Below are positions 1 through 3,890 of a stretch of DNA of 6,228 nt, piece by piece. The notes below the pieces were generated by a model. The model ran no database searches, was not told where the DNA came from, and worked only from the letters and a program-made list of their open reading frames with translations. The position numbers and the translations under genes were made by a program. Source of the stretch: Synergistota bacterium (GTDB lineage Bacteria > Synergistota > Synergistia > Synergistales > Synergistaceae); NCBI GenBank assembly GCA_023450745.1, contig JAEXGR010000029.1:1-6228 (forward strand). Reading direction: 5' to 3'. Numbering within the stretch: position 1 is the first letter of the stretch; each line of letters starts with the position of its first letter.

Positions 1-126
1 AATCGGCGTTTAGACGTGCCGATGACGACGCGAAATAAAGCCGGAAAACCGCAGGCGCACTTTGGTGCGTCGAGGATTTTCCGGCTTTGTTGAGCTAAGT
101 CAGCGGCGCGTATAAACGCCGATTTA
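1..126. repeat. Long nested hairpin repeat, copy 1 (also terminator-like for eamB)
   Basis: Nearly the whole stretch folds on itself. The ends pair perfectly over 12 bp (1-12 with 113-124). 18-26 pairs with 99-107 with one mismatch. 37-48 (AAAGCCGGAAAA) pairs perfectly with 77-88. An apical stem joins 54-60 to 65-71 around a TTTG loop. The last 16 nt, TATAAACGCCGATTTA (111-126), recur exactly at 2508-2523, and AATCGGCGTT (1-10) recurs at 2348-2357, so this belongs to the same family as the hairpin at 2346-2523. It starts 7 nt past the eamB stop. Read on the minus strand, the central stem ends GGCTTTATTT, so it may also end that transcript, although the U-run is weak. The left edge may be cut by the window. 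Whether it is mobile (MITE-like, with TA at its outer right edge) or a structural repeat cannot be told from this window. Confidence 0.7.
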
Positions 127-132
127 CAACTT

Positions 133-720
133 TTATGAAAGCACCAGCTGCACGGCGCTGAGCATAAGAAGCAGCGCCATCGCGGCGTTGAAAGGTTTGT
201 AGTGTCTGGCGATGAACCCCTGAAAGACCCCGCCGGCGACGCCCCACGTTATGCTCCCCGCAACGCCGAAGAGCGTGAGACAGAGGGCGGCGGCCAGCAG
301 GTAACGCGGCGACTGCGAGAAGGGAAGGACATAGCCAGTGTAGACCGTAACCGCGTAGAGGATGATTTTTACGTTGACGAATTGCAGGGTAAACCCTATC
401 CAAAAAGATTCTCCGCGCCGGCCTTCTCCACCGCCTGGTTTGGAGCGCAGGACATGGAGGGAGAGCCAGACGATATAGGCGACGCCGATATATTTGAGAA
501 AGCCCGTCAGCTTCGGCATCAGCCGGGCCATGCCGAAACAACCGGCCGCGCAGAGCAGCATCACGCACAGAAAACCGGAAAAAATTCCCAGCATCGTCAT
601 TTTGCCCCGTCTCCAGCCATAAATGCTGATGGCGTTCAGCGCCAGAATATTGTTGGGCCCCGGCGTGAAGGCCGTTACAAACGCATAAGGGAAAAACGGC
701 AGCATTATAGATATCAACAA
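133..720 (-). CDS. eamB: EamB-like cysteine/O-acetylserine exporter (LysE/RhtB family)
   Basis: Inner-membrane amino-acid exporter of the LysE/RhtB superfamily. The 195 residues equal the length I recall for E. coli EamB (YfiK). The blocks also match as I remember that protein: TPGPNNILAL at 19-28, GFLCVMLLCAG at 49-60, AYIVWL at 81-86, and SFWIGFTLQFVNVKIILY at 105-122. About six hydrophobic segments are visible (roughly 6-26, 42-62, 72-92, 107-130, 138-160, 175-194), with a polar, Gly/Arg-rich loop at 93-105. The start is taken as TTG at 720: AAGAGGTG lies just upstream, whereas the first ATG, 15 nt further in, would be too far from it. TTG at 717 is equally possible. It follows the small membrane protein by 16 nt and closes the MarR/DUF2148 cassette. 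The family assignment is firm. Cysteine/O-acetylserine as substrate is inferred from resemblance to EamB, supported by the Cys-rich neighbours. Confidence 0.88.
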   Translation of the reverse strand: MLISIMLPFFPYAFVTAFTPGPNNILALNAISIYGWRRGKMTMLGIFSGFLCVMLLCAAGCFGMARLMPKLTGFLKYIGVAYIVWLSLHVLRSKPGGGEGRRGESFWIGFTLQFVNVKIILYAVTVYTGYVLPFSQSPRYLLAAALCLTLFGVAGSITWGVAGGVFQGFIARHYKPFNAAMALLLMLSAVQLVLS

Positions 721-736
721 GATTCACCTCTTCTGA

Positions 737-940
737 TTAATTTAATATTGGCGATTGGCGGCGCCGCTTTTGCCACGCCGCACAGCAAACAGTAAACGAA
801 ACGACGAACCCGATGACTGCCAGCCCCAACCACATAGGGGCGGCGGCGGGACAGGACGCGATTGCCCAAGCGCCGGCGATCACGGCCGCCAAACTTAATA
901 AGACGCCGGCCTCAGCCCAGGCGCGCGTTAATTTTTTCAT
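737..940 (-). CDS. 67-aa two-helix membrane protein of unknown function
   Basis: I do not recognise the family. The protein has a short basic start (MKKLTR), a first hydrophobic helix at about 11-29, a short Cys-Pro turn (C30, P31), a second helix at about 34-56 containing C52-C53, and a basic tail KRRRQ. This fits a small inner-membrane protein with both ends cytoplasmic under the positive-inside rule. The ATG at 940 is chosen because GGAGG lies 7 nt upstream. A longer reading from a GTG at 973 is unlikely because that GTG is the first triplet of the palindromic operator. It lies 36 nt after the DUF2148 gene and 16 nt before eamB, so it is probably cotranscribed with both, and it has its own copy of the operator. 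A role as an accessory to the exporter or as a membrane stress peptide is speculation. Confidence 0.75.
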   Translation of the reverse strand: MKKLTRAWAEAGVLLSLAAVIAGAWAIASCPAAAPMWLGLAVIGFVVSFTVCCAAWQKRRRQSPILN

Positions 941-961
941 GATATGGCCTCCATTAATAAT

Positions 962-973
962 GTGTATATACAC
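962..973. promoter_or_regulatory. MarR-type operator copy 1, upstream of small membrane protein
   Basis: Perfect 12-bp palindrome GTGTATATACAC, identical to the copies at 1607-1618 and 2082-2093. It ends 21 nt before the ATG of the 67-aa gene and starts 3 nt after the DUF2148 stop codon, so it lies in the gap between two genes of the same strand. No clear -35/-10 pair is visible here. It could cover a weak promoter inside the AT-rich palindrome or act as an internal control point. Confidence 0.7.
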
Positions 974-976
974 GTT

Positions 977-1534
977 TTACGCGGAAAAATTATGCGGCGG
1001 GCGGTCGAAAAATATATTTTTACCGCTCACGCTCAGGGGAATGCCGAGCCACATTACATCTTCGTCCCGATAACCCATTTCCGCCGCCGCTTTTCCAATA
1101 GAAAACATAATGCGGTTATCGATGTGTTCGGCCGCCGCCACGGCCGCCGCCGAGGCGGACGCGACGCCCAGGTCGACGAAAGCGAAGGCACAGCGTCCGC
1201 CGGCCCTCGCGCACGCCGCGCAGTCCTGAAACCCGCAATAAGAACAACGCGGCACGCCGCGGCAAACATTCTCCGCGCCTATCAATACCACCACCTGCGC
1301 CCCGCGCACACAGCGCGCGTCACGGCCGAACCAGCCGCAATCCTCGCCGCCCTGCCCGCGGCTGCCGATCTCATCCATCTTGTCGGCGAGAAGGTCCTTT
1401 TCCTCTCCGGCCAGCGCCAACGTATGAATGATGTCCACTCCCTTTCCCTTGGGCGCGGTACGGGCCGCCGCACACATCTTCGAGGCCGCTTGCAGCGCCG
1501 CCCGCGCCTCCATCTCCCTCTCTTGATAAATCAT
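977..1534 (-). CDS. DUF2148 ferredoxin-like Cys-rich protein
   Basis: The protein has 185 residues and the features of the DUF2148 'ferredoxin domain-containing' family. These are an N-terminal ARTAPKGKG block (25-32), a dense Cys cluster C91-x5-C97-x2-C100-x4-C105-x2-C108 plus C115 that looks built to hold an iron-sulfur centre, and the C-terminal GIPLSVSGKNIFFDR block (164-178). C21, C66 and C75 are further cysteines. It has no signal peptide or membrane segment, so it should be cytoplasmic. The biochemical function of the family is not established to my knowledge; redox chemistry is inferred from the cysteines. The ATG at 1534 is chosen because GGAGG lies 7 nt upstream. An upstream in-frame ATG at 1555 would overlap that ribosome site. 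The gene has its own extended -10 promoter next to a copy of the shared operator and is followed closely by the small membrane protein and eamB. Confidence 0.85.
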   Translation of the reverse strand: MIYQEREMEARAALQAASKMCAAARTAPKGKGVDIIHTLALAGEEKDLLADKMDEIGSRGQGGEDCGWFGRDARCVRGAQVVVLIGAENVCRGVPRCSYCGFQDCAACARAGGRCAFAFVDLGVASASAAAVAAAEHIDNRIMFSIGKAAAEMGYRDEDVMWLGIPLSVSGKNIFFDRPPHNFSA

Positions 1535-1594
1535 GACCATTCCTCCATTATCCATACCCTTATTTTTCGGCGCGCCTTCTCGCCGCCGGTTGTC

Positions 1595-1603
1595 ACTATA
1601 TCA
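1595..1603 (-). promoter_or_regulatory. Extended -10 promoter of DUF2148 gene
   Basis: On the minus strand the sequence reads TGATATAGT, an extended -10 (TGn plus TATAGT, 5 of 6 to consensus) with no convincing -35. Transcription would begin near 1588, about 54 nt before the ATG. The operator palindrome (1607-1618) lies 3 bp upstream, across the spacer and -35 region, where a bound repressor would block RNA polymerase. Confidence 0.55.
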
Positions 1604-1606
1604 ATC

Positions 1607-1618
1607 GTGTATATACAC
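1607..1618. promoter_or_regulatory. MarR-type operator copy 2, at DUF2148 promoter
   Basis: GTGTATATACAC, a perfect palindrome identical to the other two copies. Including flanks, this site and the one at 2082-2093 share 17 nt on the minus strand (ATAGTGTATATACACGA, 1605-1621 and 2080-2096). It lies just upstream of the extended -10 of the DUF2148 gene. Repression by the neighbouring MarR-family protein is inferred from position and from the repeated perfect dyad. Confidence 0.75.
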
Positions 1619-1634
1619 TATTTTTTGTAAAAAA

Positions 1635-2060
1635 TTATTGCCCGTACAATTGCCCTAAAATATCGTAAAGCTCCTTTGTTTTATCGCCTCCCAGCCGGCG
1701 TTCGATCTCCGTCTGCGCCATCTCCCACAGCGGCAGCCCCTCAGCAAGCAGCTTTTCCCCCTGTCTGGTAAGACGCAGGGCCCTCTCCCTGCGTCCGGGC
1801 ATTGACACGTCCTCAATCAGGCCTCGCGCCATCAGGGGCTTCAGGGCGCGCACCACCGTGGTCCGCTCGAGGCCGACGTAGCTGGCAAGGTCGCTGACAC
1901 TTCCGCATTCCAAGCGGCTCAGGTTGACCACAAGCGAGAATTGATTCACGGAAAGTCCCACGGGTTTTAAAAAACCGTCGTAGATTTCGGAGACCGCGTT
2001 CGCGGCTCTTCGGAGACCGATACAATAACAGGGGCTTTTTCTCTTTTGTACCTGTGACAT
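1635..2060 (-). CDS. MarR-family regulator with N-terminal Cys-x-Cys
   Basis: A 141-residue winged-helix transcription factor. The helical N-terminal dimer part (about 10-50) carries CYCIGLRRAANAVSEIYD, followed by LKPVGLSVNQFSLV. The helix-turn-helix spans about 54-84 (SVSDLASYVGLERTTVVRALKPLMARGLIED). The wing is at 85-98 with the usual GRRERALRLT run, and a C-terminal dimer helix follows. C11 and C13 form a CxC that could sense oxidants or reactive sulfur; that is inference. The ATG at 2060 follows the purine-rich AAGGAAGGTGG, 8 nt upstream. A longer reading from GTG at 2093 is an artefact of the operator sequence. One perfect operator lies on its own promoter and two more lie before the next two genes, so it probably represses itself and the cassette. 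I see no terminator between it and the DUF2148 gene, 100 nt downstream. Confidence 0.9.
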   Translation of the reverse strand: MSQVQKRKSPCYCIGLRRAANAVSEIYDGFLKPVGLSVNQFSLVVNLSRLECGSVSDLASYVGLERTTVVRALKPLMARGLIEDVSMPGRRERALRLTRQGEKLLAEGLPLWEMAQTEIERRLGGDKTKELYDILGQLYGQ

Positions 2061-2081
2061 CGTGCCTGCCACCTTCCTTTC

Positions 2082-2093
2082 GTGTATATACAC
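2082..2093. promoter_or_regulatory. MarR-type operator copy 3, at the regulator's own promoter
   Basis: GTGTATATACAC, identical to the copies at 962-973 and 1607-1618. It overlaps the last two bases of the -10 box and covers the expected transcription start, 21 nt before the ATG. This is the geometry of an autorepression site. Confidence 0.8.
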
Positions 2094-2120
2094 TATATTA
2101 GTTGCCCCTCAATTTGTCAA
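2092..2120 (-). promoter_or_regulatory. Promoter of marR-family gene
   Basis: On the minus strand TTGACA (2115-2120, perfect -35) is followed after exactly 17 nt by TATAGT (2092-2097, 5 of 6 to the -10 consensus). The predicted start is near 2085, inside the palindromic operator, giving a leader of about 25 nt. Confidence 0.8.
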
Positions 2121-2345
2121 GAGGCGCGAAAACCGTGCCAAACAGAGCCTACAGGGAACCCTAAAGCAAAATTAAAACCAAGGTCAATTCTCCCTCGCCC
2201 CGCTTCGCGGAAAGCTAAGCGGCTCGCGCAAAACGAGAATCATCGCTTTGGCTCCCTGCCTATCAGCGAGGGAACCATTAAAAGCAAAAATATTATCACG
2301 ATGATTGAACGCTAAACCCTAATTTATCCTTCACTCTATCGAAGA
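2121..2345. other. Gene-free spacer with weak dyads
   Basis: No supported coding region lies here. A 77-codon plus-strand reading begins inside the operator and lacks a ribosome site, so it is rejected. Two modest inverted repeats are visible: TCCCTCGC (2191-2198) with GCGAGGGA (2266-2273), enclosing CCGCTT (2200-2205) with AAGCGG (2217-2222). They may form a folded RNA or be a remnant of another intergenic repeat. The rest is AT-rich with nothing recognisable. Confidence 0.4.
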
Positions 2346-2523
2346 TAAATCGGCGTTACGCTTTAGCCTGATGGCAGAAAAATCGGCGCGAAGAAGTGCC
2401 GTAGGCTAAATAAGTCGGCCCCTGAGTACCGGAGCCGTATTTTTCATACGGCGAGGACACTCAGGGACCGACTTATGACGCATACGGTGCTTATTCGCGC
2501 CGATTTTTATAAACGCCGATTTA
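2346..2523. repeat. 178-bp nested hairpin repeat, copy 2
   Basis: An almost continuous foldback with successive paired arms: 2346-2357 with 2512-2523 (12 bp, perfect); 2378-2392 with 2494-2508 (15 bp, perfect, AAAAATCGGCGCGAA); 2394-2403 with its partner at about 2483-2492 (8 Watson-Crick plus 2 G-U); 2410-2427 with 2459-2476 (17 of 18); and an apical stem 2434-2440 with 2446-2452 around a 5-nt loop. The inner and outer arms both contain AAATCGGCG, as if the end had been duplicated. The last 16 nt match copy 1 (111-126) exactly. The right edge contains the stop codon of the DUF134-NifX gene. Read on the minus strand, the 15-bp arm is followed by a T5 run, so it may also work as a terminator. 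Confidence 0.8.
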
Positions 2524-3285
2524 ATGGCTACCCCCACAGCCATGACAATTACCCTCAATCTCACCGTGGTGATGATGGCTGCACTCCGCCGCGGGGTCGT
2601 CCTTCAGCTCTCCCGCGAGGAAGCGCCGCACCGCGTCGTCGATGGAGCCGCTGACGCCGGAGATAAGCTCGATGCCGGCCGCCGCGAGGACGTTCTTCGC
2701 GCCGCCGCCGATACCGCCGCAGATGAGCAGGTTCACGCCGTTTGCGCGCAGAAAGCCGCCGTGCGCCGAATGGCCGCTGCCCTCCGCGTCAATCGTCCGG
2801 CGCGACGCCACCGAGCCGTCCTTGATCTCGTAGAGCGCGAAGTAGCGCGTATGTCCAAAGTGCTGAAAAATTTCTCCGTTTTCCTCCGTTACCGCGATGA
2901 TTCCGTCTTTCATAATCGTTTCCATCCTTTCCCTGAGAGCTTCGCGGCTCTCGCTGATAAAGGGACAGCGCCGGCATCTGGCCGTCCCGCCGCACCACTC
3001 GCCCGCGATCTCGTAATTGCCGCCGCCTATATAGATGCCCTTGCCCGTGCAGAGGGCCTCGGCGACTTTGGCGTGCGCGGCATAGATGATGCGCTGCAGC
3101 GTGCCGCGTGAGACGCCCATCCGGCGGGCCGCGGGTTCCTGATCCAGCCCCTCGAGGTCGCAGAGGCGCAGGCTCTCAAGCTCCTCAAGCGAGAGGTCGA
3201 GAATCTCCGCCGCGACCGCGTCGGGCATAAAACGCAGCGCCGCGGGCCGGGCGCAGACACGGCGGCATTTGGTGCTTCCTGCCAT
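2521..3285 (-). CDS. DUF134-NifX fusion protein (dinitrogenase Fe-Mo cofactor family)
   Basis: The protein has 254 residues in two parts. Residues 4-108 are a DUF134 domain: Cys/Arg-rich start (KCRRVCARP), acidic EILDLSLEELESLRLCDLEGLDQ, then a sigma-region-4-like helix-turn-helix AARRMGVSRGTLQRIIYAAHAKVAEAL (52-78), and C98, C104, C107. Residues 128-228 are a NifX/NifB-C-like domain with the typical QHFGHTRYFALYEI (141-154) and an ICGGIGGGAKNVLAAAGIELI stretch. The tail is rich in His and Cys (CSHHHHGE, CHGCGGSH), suggesting metal binding. The family is cytoplasmic and linked to iron-sulfur or molybdenum cluster handling; most members occur outside nitrogen fixers, and no nif gene is visible here. 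The ATG at 3285 has AAGGGG 8 nt upstream; TTG at 3303 would overlap that site. Its DNA-binding half could act on the inverted repeat at its own promoter. Confidence 0.88.
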   Translation of the reverse strand: MAGSTKCRRVCARPAALRFMPDAVAAEILDLSLEELESLRLCDLEGLDQEPAARRMGVSRGTLQRIIYAAHAKVAEALCTGKGIYIGGGNYEIAGEWCGGTARCRRCPFISESREALRERMETIMKDGIIAVTEENGEIFQHFGHTRYFALYEIKDGSVASRRTIDAEGSGHSAHGGFLRANGVNLLICGGIGGGAKNVLAAAGIELISGVSGSIDDAVRRFLAGELKDDPAAECSHHHHGEIEGNCHGCGGSH

Positions 3286-3315
3286 GGCGTAGTCCCCTTT
3301 CAAAAGTCTGGATAT

Positions 3316-3345
3316 ATTTTAATGTGCATATGCCCATTATGTCAA
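3316..3345 (-). promoter_or_regulatory. Promoter of DUF134-NifX gene
   Basis: On the minus strand a perfect TTGACA (3340-3345) is separated by 18 nt from TAAAAT (3316-3321, 5 of 6 to the -10 consensus). The -35 straddles the loop of the surrounding inverted repeat, and one whole repeat arm fills the spacer. Initiation near 3309 would give a leader of about 24 nt. Confidence 0.75.
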
Positions 3346-3362
3346 TGGGCATATGCACATTA
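3320..3362. promoter_or_regulatory. 19-bp-arm perfect inverted repeat, putative tandem operator
   Basis: 3320-3338 and 3344-3362 are perfect reverse complements around a 5-nt loop. Each arm also contains its own near-perfect dyad, TGTGCATATGCCCA or its complement, centred on GCATATGC (3326-3333 and 3349-3356). The centres are 23 bp apart, about two helical turns. The repeat holds the -35 and spacer of the DUF134-NifX promoter and its right arm includes the arsR-family stop codon. No T-run follows on either strand, which argues against a simple terminator. The binding protein is unknown; the ArsR-family protein just upstream and the DUF134 domain itself are the two local candidates. Confidence 0.75.
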
Positions 3363-3641
3363 CTTTTTCATCCCTGAGAGCTCCCCCATCGCGGAAGTCA
3401 GCGCGGCAAAGCGTGTTTCGTCAAGCGTATAGTGCATCCACTTCCCCTCTTTGCGCCCCTGAACGAGCCCCGCGTGGCAGAGCGTCTTCATGTGGTGCGA
3501 AAGGGTGGGCTGTGTGATTCGAAAACGCTCCAGCAGCTTACAGGCGCAAAGCTCTCCTCCGGAGAGCATCTCCACGATCATCAGCCGATTGGGGTCGGAG
3601 AGCGCCTTGAGCGCCTCGGAAAGCTCCTGATAATTTATCAC
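3360..3641 (-). CDS. ArsR-family metalloregulator with ELCAC motif
   Basis: A 93-residue winged-helix repressor. The order is LKALSDPNRLMIVEML (11-26), the sensing helix GELCACKLLERF (29-40) with C32 and C34, the recognition helix TQPTLSHHMKTLCHAGLV (43-60, with C55), then the wing GRKEGKWMHYTLD. C32 and C34 fall at the same positions as in E. coli ArsR; the third site (37) is Leu here. As(III), Sb(III) or a soft metal is therefore a plausible ligand by family knowledge. The GTG at 3641 is chosen because AAGGGG is 5 nt upstream; a TTG at 3659 lacks a ribosome site. No arsenic pump or reductase gene lies in the window. The next gene on the same strand is DUF134-NifX, with the inverted repeat between them. 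The C-terminal stop falls inside that repeat. Confidence 0.88.
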   Translation of the reverse strand: MINYQELSEALKALSDPNRLMIVEMLSGGELCACKLLERFRITQPTLSHHMKTLCHAGLVQGRKEGKWMHYTLDETRFAALTSAMGELSGMKK

Positions 3642-3685
3642 GCGATCCCCTTCTTTCAACTAAAAGTATGTCTATTTATCTATCT

Positions 3686-3694
3686 ATTATAGCA
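3686..3694 (-). promoter_or_regulatory. Extended -10 promoter of arsR-family gene
   Basis: The minus strand reads TGCTATAAT, a perfect extended -10, with no good -35. Just downstream, between promoter and start codon (about 3668-3690), are near-direct ATAGATA/ATAAATAGACA repeats that could serve as the regulator's own operator; this is weaker evidence than the palindrome at 3320-3362. Confidence 0.55.
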
Positions 3695-3841
3695 AAAATT
3701 TATTCCCGCGCCGGCCTTTGATAAGATTAGAACAGACGCATCAGCCTTTTTTATCGCCGCTTTGACCCCCGGGAGACAATTTTTCACGCGCTTACCCCGC
3801 GGCTAGGCGGCGTTTCTGTTTCCCTGCTTCGTCATTAGGCT

Positions 3842-3847
3842 TATAAT
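3842..3847 (+). promoter_or_regulatory. -10 box candidate for threonine aldolase gene
   Basis: A perfect TATAAT lies 43 nt before the aldolase ATG. At 17 nt spacing the -35 would be TTTCCC (3819-3824), which is poor, so an activator or an alternative promoter is possible. The remainder of the spacer between 3695 and 3841 shows no other clear feature. Confidence 0.45.
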
Positions 3848-3890
3848 ATAGAGACCGTAAATGAAAAATTAAGATCAGGAGAGTAGAAAA

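Noticed and set aside
202..795. 197-codon plus-strand reading frame opposite eamB
   Set aside because: Antisense to a full-length exporter with clear motifs; its translation is low-complexity, charged and unlike any family, and there is no ribosome site.
944..1630. 228-codon plus-strand frame opposite the DUF2148 gene
   Set aside because: Arg/His/Ala-rich translation typical of the complement of a GC-rich gene; it runs across two operators and a promoter.
1619..1639. T6/A6 inverted repeat after the marR-type gene as terminator
   Set aside because: The pairing is only A-T with a 2-nt loop, which cannot form a stable hairpin; read-through into the DUF2148 gene is more likely.
2082..2315. 77-codon plus-strand frame in the spacer
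   Set aside because: It begins inside the palindromic operator, has no ribosome site, and its translation shows no domain or hydrophobic pattern.
2346..2523. Integron attC site or CRISPR-like unit
   Set aside because: The foldback resembles attC in being palindromic, but no integrase core-site pattern or cassette array is visible, and there are no regularly spaced direct repeats.
2524..3111. 195-codon plus-strand frame opposite the DUF134-NifX gene
   Set aside because: Shadow of a well-supported gene; no motif or ribosome site.
3320..3362. Simple intrinsic terminator of the arsR-family gene
   Set aside because: The arms are perfect but AT-rich and no T-run follows, while a consensus promoter for the next gene is built into the repeat. 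A minor terminating effect cannot be excluded.
3695..3841. Possible promoters TTGATA (about 3718) and TTGACC (3762) upstream of the aldolase gene
   Set aside because: Neither has an acceptable -10 at 16-18 nt spacing.
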